Below, one piece after another: positions 37,801 to 47,644 of a stretch of DNA of 64,000 bases. The translations under genes were made by a program, and so were the position numbers. Under the pieces are notes generated by a model. That model saw only the letters and a list, made by a program, of their open reading frames with translations, was not told where the DNA came from and made no database searches. Location: contig NZ_JNIV01000001.1 of NCBI RefSeq assembly GCF_000701405.1, positions 62,001-126,000 of the forward strand. The letters are read 5' to 3'. Positions within the stretch are counted from its first letter, which is position 1; every line of letters begins with the position of its first letter. This DNA comes from Deinococcus marmoris DSM 12784 (lineage in GTDB: Bacteria > Deinococcota > Deinococci > Deinococcales > Deinococcaceae).

Positions 37801-38848
37801 GAGAAGCGACGCGCAGCAGCCCGAGGCCCTGACCTCTGCCGCCCCAGGAGAGAAATCGCGCTGGGTCTGGCCGCGTACCTTTCTGCTGCTGCTCCTGCTG
37901 CTGTCAGCCATCGTGTTCGGCACTGGGCTTGGCAGCGTGAACATTGCGCCGGGGGATGTGCTGGGGGCGCTGTGGCGCGGGCTTGCCAGCCAGTTCACCG
38001 GGGCGGAGCTGGTCAGCAACGACGTGATCGTGTGGCAGATCAGGTTGCCGCGCGTGGTCATGGGCGTGCTGGTGGGGGCCAGCCTGTCGGTGTGCGGGGG
38101 CGCGTTTCAGGGCGTGTTCCGCAACCCGCTGGCCGATCCGTACCTGCTGGGTGTGGCGAGCGGCTCGGCGCTGGGGGCGACACTGGCGATTGTGCTGGAC
38201 TGGCCGCACGCCCTGATTCCGGTGTCGGCGCTGGTGGTGGCGCTGCTGTCCGTGGCCGTCACCCTGTCGCTGGCACGCGAGGGCCGCCGCTTTCCACCCA
38301 CCCGCCTGATCCTGGCCGGAGTGGTGGTGGGTAGCGTCCTGAGTGCCGCCACCACAGCTCTGATCCTGCGTGGAGAGGACCGCGCCCGGCAGGTGCTGGC
38401 CTATACCCTGGGCGATCTGGGCTTCAGCGGCTGGCGCGACGTGCTGACGGTGCTGCCCTACGCGGCGCTGGGCTGCGGCGTGCTGCTGCTGCTGGCCCGC
38501 GCGCTGGACACCCTGCAACTGGGTGACCTGACCGCCCGTTCGCTGGGCGTGCCTGTGGAACGGTTGCGCCTGATCGTGGTCATCGCTGCCAGTGTTGCCA
38601 CGGCGGGAGCAGTGGCCTACGTGGGCATCATCGGTTTTATTGGACTCATTGTGCCGCACATGGTCCGCCTCGCTTTTGGCGCAAGCCACCGCATTCTGCT
38701 GCCGCTCTCGGCCTTGCTGGGCGGCGCGCTGCTGGTTTATGCCGACTTGCTGGCCCGCACCTCGCCGCTGTCGCAGGTGGGGATTGTAACCACGCTGCTG
38801 GGCGGCCCGTTTTTCCTGTGGCTGCTGCGCCGGGAGAAGGAAATATGA
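37799..38848 (+). CDS. btuC: Cobalamin ABC transporter permease
   Basis: 349-aa FecCD-family permease with about 9-10 helices. [45 protein letters not shown] is the family signature; [21 protein letters not shown] and [24 protein letters not shown] follow. It should pair with BtuF and BtuD. The first ATG is formed by the end of the repeat element, so translation may start there or slightly later; residues 1-20 are hydrophilic and variable. Confidence 0.92.
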   Translation: MRSDAQQPEALTSAAPGEKSRWVWPRTFLLLLLLLSAIVFGTGLGSVNIAPGDVLGALWRGLASQFTGAELVSNDVIVWQIRLPRVVMGVLVGASLSVCGGAFQGVFRNPLADPYLLGVASGSALGATLAIVLDWPHALIPVSALVVALLSVAVTLSLAREGRRFPPTRLILAGVVVGSVLSAATTALILRGEDRARQVLAYTLGDLGFSGWRDVLTVLPYAALGCGVLLLLARALDTLQLGDLTARSLGVPVERLRLIVVIAASVATAGAVAYVGIIGFIGLIVPHMVRLAFGASHRILLPLSALLGGALLVYADLLARTSPLSQVGIVTTLLGGPFFLWLLRREKEI

Positions 38849-39711
38849 GGGGTCTGAGGGTCAAAGGGTCTGAGGGTCCAAGGGCTTCAAAATCAGCCGC
38901 TCTCGAACCATCAACCATCAACCATCAACCGTCAACGGCGCTGGAAGCCGTCAACCTGCGCGTCCACGCCGGAACCTTCCCCGCCGTGCGCGGCGTTAAT
39001 GCCCGCTTTGATGTCGGCACCTTCTCGGCAGTGATCGGCCCCAATGGCGCGGGAAAGTCCACGCTGCTGCGGGCGCTGCTGGGTCTGAATAAACCCCAAT
39101 CTGGCGAGGTCTGCCTGTTCGGGCGTCCGCTGCAAAGCTGGAGCCGCCCCGAACGCTCGCGGGCGCTGGCGTATCTGGCCCAGACCGAGGGACTGTCCGA
39201 TGCCACGAAGGTCCGCGACGTGGTGGCGTTGGGACGCGGTGCGGGCGACTGGCGCTTCGGCCTGCTGCCCACCCGCCCCTGGACGGACGACGATGACGCG
39301 GCGGTGGACAGCGCCCTGGACCGCACCGACACCCGCCGTTTTGAGGCCCGCAAGGTGGCCGAACTCTCCGGCGGCGAACGGCAGCGGGTGGCCCTGGCCC
39401 GCGCCCTGGCCGGGCAGCCACGTTTCCTGCTGCTGGACGAACCCACCAACCACCTGGACCTCGCCTACGCTCTGGAAGTCATCCGTTACCTGCGCTGCGA
39501 GGTGGCCGGGGGCCTGGGCGTGGTGGCCGTGCTGCACGACCTGAATCTGGCGGCGCGGGCTGACTGGCTGTTGCTACTGCATCAGGGAGAAGTGCTGGCG
39601 GCAGGACCACCCGCTGAGGTGCTGACCCCCGAAAACCTGCTGGCCTCCTACGGCGTCCGCGCAAGAGTGGTGCGGGATGCAGACCGCCTGCTGGTCATCC
39701 CGGAGGATTAA
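38845..39711 (+). CDS. btuD: Cobalamin ABC transporter ATP-binding protein
   Basis: 288-aa ABC ATPase: Walker [14 protein letters not shown]-loop YLAQTEG, signature [15 protein letters not shown], Walker [13 protein letters not shown] and H-loop AVLHDLN. ATG overlaps the btuC stop as ATGA. The first ~35 residues precede the ABC fold and are encoded by simple-sequence DNA (GGTCTGAGGGTC units, then the CAACCAT heptamer, translated [10 protein letters not shown]), so the N-terminus is probably a repeat-derived extension. Confidence 0.92.
   Translation: MRGLRVKGSEGPRASKSAALEPSTINHQPSTALEAVNLRVHAGTFPAVRGVNARFDVGTFSAVIGPNGAGKSTLLRALLGLNKPQSGEVCLFGRPLQSWSRPERSRALAYLAQTEGLSDATKVRDVVALGRGAGDWRFGLLPTRPWTDDDDAAVDSALDRTDTRRFEARKVAELSGGERQRVALARALAGQPRFLLLDEPTNHLDLAYALEVIRYLRCEVAGGLGVVAVLHDLNLAARADWLLLLHQGEVLAAGPPAEVLTPENLLASYGVRARVVRDADRLLVIPED
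38907..38936. repeat. CAACCAT heptamer repeat inside btuD
   Basis: Three to four tandem ACCATCA units ending CCGTCAACGG, the same heptamer as at the folD start, here in frame within the 5' end of btuD. Confidence 0.7.
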
Positions 39712-39730
39712 ACCGGAAGAGGTAAACACT

Positions 39731-40069
39731 ATGGCTCCAAAGTATTTCAAAACCTCCGGTCACATCCTGGTCTGCCAGGGGCCAAACTGTCAGGCACGCG
39801 GCTCCGTGTTGCTGTACAAGGCGCTGTGGAAGCATCTGGAAAACGCCTCGCTGGCCTACTACAAGACGGGCGGCAGCATTCGCCTGAGCGAGAGCGGTTG
39901 CCTGGGTTCGTGCAGCTACGGCCCCAGCCTGTGCATCTACCGTCAGACGCAGGAGGGGCTGGAGGAAGGCTGGTTCGCGGCGGTGGACTTTCCGCAGGCG
40001 GCGCGGCTTGCCCAGGCCGTGCATGACGGGGTGGCGCTGCCGGATGAGGGAAAGTATGGGCCGGAGTAG
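39731..40069 (+). CDS. (2Fe-2S) ferredoxin-like protein of the B12 operon
   Basis: 112-aa thioredoxin-like [2Fe-2S] protein: HILVCQGPNCQARGSVLLYKAL and SGCLGSCSYGPSLCIY hold the four cluster cysteines in the pattern of these ferredoxins. It follows btuD by 19 bp and is probably under the riboswitch. Related proteins occur in cobalamin loci, where reduction of corrin cobalt is a possible role; that is inferred from context. Confidence 0.8.
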   Translation: MAPKYFKTSGHILVCQGPNCQARGSVLLYKALWKHLENASLAYYKTGGSIRLSESGCLGSCSYGPSLCIYRQTQEGLEEGWFAAVDFPQAARLAQAVHDGVALPDEGKYGPE

Positions 40070-40116
40070 GGCAAGTGGCGGATGACAGTTAGCGTGTCAG
40101 CCCTCAGACTTGAGCG

Positions 40117-40997
40117 ATGGAATGGACCCACCGCCCGTACCGTGACGAAAAGGATTTCCTGGCGCTGCTGGCCTTTCTGAGTGACTGCAATGCGGCGGCC
40201 CCCACTGCCGGATACATCCAGCCGGGCGATCTGAGCTGGTGGCTGCGGCAAAACGAGATTCTGAATCCACCGGATTGCGTTGAGATTTTTGAGGATGATG
40301 CCGGGAAGATTCTGGGTTTCACCTTCAACAACCCGCTCACCTGGGCCGCGATTCAGGCGCTGCCTGGCACCCCAGGAGCTGTGCTGGACGACATGCTGCG
40401 TCATGTGCGCGGGCGGGCCGGAGACGCGGAGCTGACTGTGGCGGCCTTTGATGGCGACGGCCCACTGATGGAGACACTGGAGCGGCAAGGCTTCAAGCGC
40501 AACGGCGAACGAATGCTCCAGTATGAATATCATCCCGCCGACCAGGGCGTGCCAGCGCTGCCCAGTCTGCCCGCCGGATTCTCGTTCATCTCAATTGCGG
40601 ACCACCGCGAACTCAGCGCGGCGCGGGTGGAGTTGCACCAGGCGGTCTGGCATCCATCGCGGGTCACGTTGACGGCCTATCAACATCTACGGGCGTCTCC
40701 GGCCTACGACCCCGAACTGGACGTGGCGCTGATGGGTCCAGACGGACAACTGGTGTCCTACGCGCTGGGCTGGTTTGACCCCCACGCCAGATCGGGTCTG
40801 ATGGAACCCGTCGGTACCCATCCCGAATACCGCCGCAGTGGGCTGGGCCACCTGACCGTGCAGGAGGTCAATCGGCGACTCACAGAGCGCGGCTCCGAGA
40901 GAACTGTAATCGTCTCCTTTGAAAAGAACGCGGCGTCAGTCAGGCTCTACGCCTCCGTCGGGTTCAAGGTCACGGGCTATGTGAATGACTACGTGGG

Positions 40998-41001
<4 letters not shown>
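40117..41001 (+). CDS. GNAT-family N-acetyltransferase (two GNAT-like halves)
   Basis: 294 aa. The C-terminal half has the acetyl-CoA loop [24 protein letters not shown] and [18 protein letters not shown]. The N-terminal half ([13 protein letters not shown]...[34 protein letters not shown]) looks like a second, degenerate GNAT unit. Substrate unknown. It ends 4 bp inside the prfC 3' end on the other strand. Confidence 0.8.
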
Positions 41002-42641
<1,640 letters not shown>

Positions 42642-42719
42642 GGGTGGCTCCTGCGGGGGCTTGTCAAACAGCGCCGCTCGTTCTGAGAAGGGGGTAGAAA
42701 TGGGCGTCCTCAACTCTCG

Positions 42720-42746
42720 CTAGGGCGGCGGAAGGAGAACGGTCAT
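42720..42746 (-). CDS. Leader peptide MTVLLPPP upstream of prfC
   Basis: ATG lies 6 nt after a TAGAAT -10 box (42753-42758), the leaderless spacing, and opens eight codons (M-T-V-L-L-P-P-P) followed by TAG. Three consecutive prolines before a stop are a known context for slow translation and slow termination. Located at the very 5' end of the prfC mRNA, it could let termination efficiency influence RF3 synthesis; this is inference. Confidence 0.45.
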   Translation of the reverse strand: MTVLLPPP

Positions 42747-42854
42747 GCGCCCATTCTAGCGCGTCACCGGGGAATCCGTTTGGAGGCGGTACCCGGAAGC
42801 ATCCCCTGGTGGGTGTCTCCGATTCTGCCCATATCGCTCTGGCCCCGGCTGCGG

Positions 42855-42860
42855 TATCCT
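42855..42860 (+). promoter_or_regulatory. -10 box TATCCT for the 42948 gene
   Basis: Would start transcription near 42868, giving an ~80-nt leader with a GGGGTTCC...TCCCC hairpin before the ribosome site AGGAG (42931-42935). Confidence 0.4.
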
Positions 42861-42947
42861 GGGAGCACGTTTCGGGGTTCCTCTATTCCCCTTCGGTTCA
42901 AGGCCCCGGCCACTTGCGCTTCACTGCGCCAGGAGAGTGCCAGCCCT

Positions 42948-43904
42948 ATGTTTCCCCCAGAATCCAGTTCACCGCAGGCCACGTCCACGACCCGCAGCAC
43001 GGCGCGCGGTGAGGTGGAACGCGCCCGATTGATGAGCGATGTCCGCGATCTGGTCGCCATTCTGCGTCGCCAGCCCAACGAGCTGCTGCCCTTCGAGTGG
43101 GTCAAGCATCTGGCCCCGCTGGGCGAACATAGCCTGGGGGTGCAGGCCATCGAGGTGGCCCACATCATTGGCTCGGTGGACCGCTACCGCGAATTTGACC
43201 GCCACTATCTGCCCAAGGAAAAGCATCTGGACGAGCGCTGGATCGGCGTCCGCAGCGCGCAGCTCCAGGGCAAGGAATTGCCGCCCATTCAGGTGTACAA
43301 GGTGGGCGAGCTGTACTTCGTCAAGGACGGCAACCACCGCGTTTCGGTGGCCCGCCGCCAGGGACAGGCGTACATCGACGCGCATGTGATCGAGCTGAAC
43401 GTGACCGTGCCGCCGGAGGAAAGCGACACCCTGGTGGACCTGATCATCAAGGGGGAGTACGCGCAGTTTTTGCGGGCCACCAATCTGGATGTGCTGGTGC
43501 CCGGCCACCGCGAGATCCTGTTCACCACGGCGGGCCGGTACGACAAGCTGCTGGAACACATCCGCACCCGTCAGTATTTTCTGGACCGCAAGCCGGAGCG
43601 CGCCGGACTGCCGCCCGTGACCTGGGAGGAGGCGGTGGTCAGTTGGTACGAGCGCCTGTACCTGCGGATCGTGGACAATCTGGACCTGCACCACGTCATG
43701 TTCCGCTTTCCGGGCCGCACCGAGGCGGACCTGTACCTGTGGACCATGGACCACCGTTACTTTCTGACCCAGAAGTACGGCCATGACGTGGGCAGCGAGG
43801 AAGCCGCCCGCGACTTCGGCAAACGCCACTCGCCCCCGGCCTACAAACGTCTGGGCCAGCGCATGCAACTGCTGCTGCGGGGCAAGCTGGACTCAGCGAT
43901 GTGA
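42948..43904 (+). CDS. ParB/Srx-fold nuclease-like protein
   Basis: 318 aa. Central VYKVGELYFVKDGNHRVSVARRQGQAYIDAHVIE is a ParB-type N-terminal domain (DGNHR box). The rest, including LPPVTWEEAVVSWYERLYLRIVDNLDLHHVMFRFPGRTEADLYLWTMDHRYFLTQKYG, resembles proteins that carry DUF4032-type regions; exact family not certain. No partition partner is nearby, so it is not a chromosome-partition ParB. The ATG was chosen over earlier in-frame codons because the upstream part is Ser/Pro-rich and overlaps the promoter. Confidence 0.65.
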   Translation: MFPPESSSPQATSTTRSTARGEVERARLMSDVRDLVAILRRQPNELLPFEWVKHLAPLGEHSLGVQAIEVAHIIGSVDRYREFDRHYLPKEKHLDERWIGVRSAQLQGKELPPIQVYKVGELYFVKDGNHRVSVARRQGQAYIDAHVIELNVTVPPEESDTLVDLIIKGEYAQFLRATNLDVLVPGHREILFTTAGRYDKLLEHIRTRQYFLDRKPERAGLPPVTWEEAVVSWYERLYLRIVDNLDLHHVMFRFPGRTEADLYLWTMDHRYFLTQKYGHDVGSEEAARDFGKRHSPPAYKRLGQRMQLLLRGKLDSAM

Positions 43905-43918
43905 TGTGTCGGCCTGAA

Positions 43919-44737
43919 TTACAGCAGGCTCTTGCGCTCGCTCCAGAAGGTCTTGAGCTGGGCCACCCGGAAACCGTACCGCTCCAGATTGCGCTGGCTG
44001 CCTGAAGCGAAAGCCGTCGTGACCGTGACAAGTTCGCACTCCGCTGTCAGGGCATTCAGGCGGCAGTGGATCAGGGCGGCCTGTAAACCCCGCTCACGGA
44101 ATTCGGGCAGGGTGGCGGCCCCAGCAAGGTAAGCCACGCCGTTCTGAACGCTCAGGGCGGCAGCAGCAGCGGTTTGCCCGTCTACGCAGGCCAGAAAGCG
44201 GCGCAGCCCTGCCCCCTCGTTTTCAAGAATCGCCAGCGCTCTCTGGACCAGATCGGTGAAGCCGTAGCCTGCCAGCAGCACAGCATTGAACGTCGCGGTG
44301 TCCTCGCCCGGTTCCAGTTCGCGCACTTCCACACCAGCGAACGTGCGGGGCGGGGGAGCCTCTGCTGCCGCGTAAAGCGTCGCGCCCATCCCGACGGGTG
44401 TAAATCCCCGGTCAAACAGCGCGGCTCCCAGAGTCGGCGTCAGGTGCGTTGCCCAGACACTGAGGCGAGGGGAAATCCGTTCAGACTGATACACGGACAG
44501 CACCTCGTCCAACTCGGTCAGTCGGTGCTGGGTCAGCTCGGAGACCATGTTGTACCAGGGCAGTTCTGGCAAGGTGCGCACCATAGAGGCCCACAAGCCA
44601 CCGCGCTCGTACAGGGTGACACCGTGCGGATTGCCCTCCAACTCGGAGGCCCGGCGCAATGCGTCCCAGCCCTTGTGGCGAATGGCCGCTTCAAGCCGCT
44701 CAATCAGCTCTGGCGTCAGCGGCGGCGTGGCCGTCAA
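43919..44737 (-). CDS. GNAT-family acetyltransferase-like protein
   Basis: 272 aa. The C-terminal half (VREL...VAYLAGAATLPEFRERGLQAALIHCRLNAL) has the GNAT acetyl-CoA motif with an altered Arg-Gly loop (RERGLQ), then NLERYGFRVAQLKTFW. The N-terminal half is helical with no motif. Substrate unknown. It starts at a TTG overlapping the pepA stop as TTGA, so it is coupled to pepA. Confidence 0.78.
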   Translation of the reverse strand: MTATPPLTPELIERLEAAIRHKGWDALRRASELEGNPHGVTLYERGGLWASMVRTLPELPWYNMVSELTQHRLTELDEVLSVYQSERISPRLSVWATHLTPTLGAALFDRGFTPVGMGATLYAAAEAPPPRTFAGVEVRELEPGEDTATFNAVLLAGYGFTDLVQRALAILENEGAGLRRFLACVDGQTAAAAALSVQNGVAYLAGAATLPEFRERGLQAALIHCRLNALTAECELVTVTTAFASGSQRNLERYGFRVAQLKTFWSERKSLL

Positions 44738-46083
44738 TCCTGACTCTCGCCCGCCAGCACGTATTCCACCAGCGTCCCCACGCCCCACCCCGTCGCCACA
44801 TCTTCCTTCGCGGCGTTTCCGGCGATGTCCAGATGCGCCCACGGACGGGTCACGAACTGCTGCAAAAACAGCGCGGCCTTGATGCTGCCCCCGGCAGGCA
44901 CCATGTCGCTGTTCTTCAGGTCCGCGATGGTGTTCTTGCGGTACGACTTCAGGTACGGCTGGTGCAGCGGGAATTCCCACAGCAGTTCCCCGGCGGCCTC
45001 TGCACCTGCCTGTAAGCGGGCCGCCAACGCACGGTCAGAGCTGAACAGCGCGGCCATATCGTTGCCCAGCGCGGCCACCTTCACGCCAGTTAGCGTCGCC
45101 AGATCTACGATTTCGGTTGCGCCCTCGTCGCAGGCCACGGCCAGGGCGTCAGCCAGAACCAGACGGCCCTCGGCGTCGGTGTTGGTCACTTCCACCGTCT
45201 TGCCGTTGGCGGCGCGGTACACGTCGCCGGGGCGCATAGCGTGGGGGCCAACCATGTTTTCGGCGGCGGCCACGTAGGCACGGACCTCGGTGCCGTCCGG
45301 GATGCTGCCGCGCAATTCGGCCAGGGCACGCATGGCCCCCAGCACTGCGCCTGCGCCGCCCATGTCGTTCTTCATGCCGTACATGCCCGCGCCCGACTTG
45401 AGGCTGTACCCGCCGGTATCGAAGGTGATGCCCTTGCCCACCAGCGCGATGATCCGGGTGGCTTTCCCCTTCGCGGGCAGGGTCAGGCGAATGAGCCGTG
45501 GCCCGGTTACGCTGCCCGCCGCCACCGCCGCCAGCAGGCCCATCCCGCGCGCCTCGATATTGGGGCCGTCCCAGACCTCTACCTCGACGCCGTGCCCGGA
45601 AAGCTTCTGTGCCTCGCGCGCCATCGTCGCCGGGTTCAGGTGGTTGGCGGGTGCGCTGACCAGTTCGCGGGCGAAGGTCACGCCTGCCGCCATGCCCTGG
45701 ATACGTGCCAGGGCAGCAGCGTCCAGCCCCTCTACCTGAAGCTGAACTTCTTCCTTGTGGCTGTCCACACCCTTGTATCGGCGGTCCTGCCAGCCTGCGG
45801 CCAGCGTCGCGGAGGCCAGCGCGTTGGCGTGGTCCGTCGCGGCCACCTGCACCGTTTCCGCCTTCAATTCACGCGCCAGCTTTGCCAGGGCCGCACCCAG
45901 TTCGCGGGCGTCCTGCGCGTCTGCGGGGGCCAGGGCCAGCGCCGTATCCCCATCCTCACCGCGTGCGATTAGCCGGACCTCGCCCGCTTCCAGGCCACGG
46001 GTCAGGCGTTCGGGCCAGTCCGCGCCCATCCCGGCGAAGGTCAGCGAGAGGGCGGGGCGCTCCAGCGAATCCACGAGTTGCAT
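44734..46083 (-). CDS. pepA: Leucyl aminopeptidase (M17)
   Basis: 449-aa metallo-aminopeptidase of the M17 family. VGKGITFDTGGYSLKSGAGMYGMKNDMGGAGA holds metal ligands (Lys, Asp) and VTNTDAEGRLVLADAL is the family signature with the catalytic Arg. The N-terminal ~150 residues are the variable M17 N domain. ATG 46083 is preceded by TTTACT six nt upstream. Coupled to the following acetyltransferase. Confidence 0.94.
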   Translation of the reverse strand: MQLVDSLERPALSLTFAGMGADWPERLTRGLEAGEVRLIARGEDGDTALALAPADAQDARELGAALAKLARELKAETVQVAATDHANALASATLAAGWQDRRYKGVDSHKEEVQLQVEGLDAAALARIQGMAAGVTFARELVSAPANHLNPATMAREAQKLSGHGVEVEVWDGPNIEARGMGLLAAVAAGSVTGPRLIRLTLPAKGKATRIIALVGKGITFDTGGYSLKSGAGMYGMKNDMGGAGAVLGAMRALAELRGSIPDGTEVRAYVAAAENMVGPHAMRPGDVYRAANGKTVEVTNTDAEGRLVLADALAVACDEGATEIVDLATLTGVKVAALGNDMAALFSSDRALAARLQAGAEAAGELLWEFPLHQPYLKSYRKNTIADLKNSDMVPAGGSIKAALFLQQFVTRPWAHLDIAGNAAKEDVATGWGVGTLVEYVLAGESQD

Positions 46084-46229
46084 GGGGGAAGTAAAGCACG
46101 GGTGGGCGGCGCGTGACATACGAAATCCCGAGTTTTCAGGTGGCCTGCATTCTCATGCTTGCCGTGCTGGCCGCGCCGTAATGCCTCCGTAATGCTGCTC
46201 CCTCACTCTTGCGGGCATGGAGGAACAAC

Positions 46230-46663
46230 ATGCTGGTCCATGAGTTAATGAGCGCCCCAGTCGTCGTCGCGCCGCCTTCACTGCCTTTGCCCGACGCGGC
46301 GCACCTGATGAAATCGCGCGGGATTCGCCGCCTTCCGGTGGTGGACGGGTCCCGGCTGGTGGGCATTGTCACAGACCGCGATCTGCGCGAGGCCCTGCCC
46401 AGCAAGGTCAGCAGCCTCTCGCCGTGGGAGGCCACCACCCGGCTGGCCGCCGTGAGCGTGCAGGACGTGATGCGCCGCAGCGTGCTGACCACCACGCCCG
46501 ACGCGGACGCCCGCGACGCCGCCCATACCCTGCTGCACCACCGCGTCGGGGCGCTGCCCGTCATCGACGACGCGGGGACCGTGGTGGGCCTGCTGACCGT
46601 CAGCGATGTGCTGCGCGACTATGCCCGCCCGTCAGACAGCCAGGGCAATACGGAGGCCAGACC

Positions 46664-46667
<4 letters not shown>
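46230..46667 (+). CDS. CBS-domain pair protein
   Basis: 145 aa made of two CBS motifs: MLVHELMSAPVVVAPPSLPLPDAAHLMKSRGIRRLPVVDGSRLVGIVTDRDLRE and VQDVMRRSVLTTTPDADARDAAHTLLHHRVGALPVIDDAGTVVGLLTVSDVLR. Such pairs bind adenine nucleotides and sense energy state. RBS GGAGGAAC before the ATG. It overlaps (ATGA) the oxidase subunit gene and so starts the oxidase operon, suggesting energy-linked control. Confidence 0.9.
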
Positions 46668-46843
<176 letters not shown>

Positions 46844-47389
46844 GTGTCGGCTCCGCGTCCAGCCGGGCAGCGTCTGGACCACCACACGCTGGAAAAGTAC
46901 GAGAACATCTGGTTCGGTATCGCCACCGTCATGGCGCTCTTTCTGTTCGTGACCGTGCTGGCCAGCTTCTTCAGCGGCACCTACCCGTCCCTGACCGGGG
47001 AGGGCGGCCATCACATCACGGGCGTCAAGAACGGGCGACTGAACCCCAAGAACTTCGCGGCCACGCCGTTTGCCACCCCCGGCCTGCGCCAGAACGCCGA
47101 CGGCACGTATGAAGCCTTTGTGGTGGCGAAAGCCTTTCAGTTTGAGCCTGCGGTGCTGAAAGTGCCCGTCGGCAGGCCCGTGACCATTCACGTCACCTCG
47201 GCGGACGTGCTGCACGGTTATTACATTGAAGGCACCAACATCAACGCCACCGCCATTCCGGGGCAGGTGACCAGCTTTACCACCACCTTCCGCCGCCCCG
47301 GCACCCTCAACCTGATCTGCAACGAGTACTGCGGGACCGGGCACCACAACATGATCAACAGCGTGAAGGTAGAGGTTCAGGAGCCGTGA
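46844..47389 (+). CDS. Cytochrome c oxidase subunit II, ba3 type (CuA)
   Basis: 181 aa with one N-terminal transmembrane helix (IWFGIATVMALFLFVTVLASF) and a cupredoxin domain. CuA ligands are in DVLHGYYIEGTNINA (His) and CNEYCGTGHHNM (two Cys, Glu, His, Met). The single-helix form is typical of B-class oxidases. GTG start directly after the previous stop. The stop codon's last base begins the second repeat element. Confidence 0.93.
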   Translation: MSAPRPAGQRLDHHTLEKYENIWFGIATVMALFLFVTVLASFFSGTYPSLTGEGGHHITGVKNGRLNPKNFAATPFATPGLRQNADGTYEAFVVAKAFQFEPAVLKVPVGRPVTIHVTSADVLHGYYIEGTNINATAIPGQVTSFTTTFRRPGTLNLICNEYCGTGHHNMINSVKVEVQEP

Positions 47390-47563
47390 TACGGATTCCG
47401 TCTGTTTCGCGCAGAAATCGGGACAGCGCAGGGTTCCTGCACTCCACGCCCGGAACCCGTTTTTCTCCTGCTCACTCTCGTCGCGGACAGACGCCCATGA
47501 GGACGCTTGGACGCCCGTTCGGATTTTCAGGTGTTTTCAACACCTTTCAATCGGAGTCCGTAT
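47389..47563 (+). repeat. Intergenic repeat element, copy 2 (terminal inverted repeats)
   Basis: ATACGGATTCCG at the left and CGGAGTCCGTAT at the right are inverted repeats (11 of 12). Shares end sequences and internal blocks (CTCCACGCCCGGAACCCG, TTCGGATTT, TTTCAATCGGAGTCCGTATGAG) with copy 1 at 37664. Inserted between oxidase subunits II and I within the operon. Confidence 0.75.
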
Positions 47564-47644
47564 GAGGCAGGGCGTCAACCCGTCCGAAGGTCCAGCCGCC
47601 AAACCGCTTCAAGCTCCACCTTTCCTCCAAAGGAGTCTCAACCT

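Noticed and set aside
42948..43904. Chromosome-partition ParB
   Set aside because: Has the ParB-like nuclease box but lacks the helix-turn-helix region and has no parA or parS nearby.
47507..47644. 46-residue N-terminal extension of oxidase subunit I
   Set aside because: It is encoded within the intergenic repeat element; GTG 47645 has a good ribosome site.
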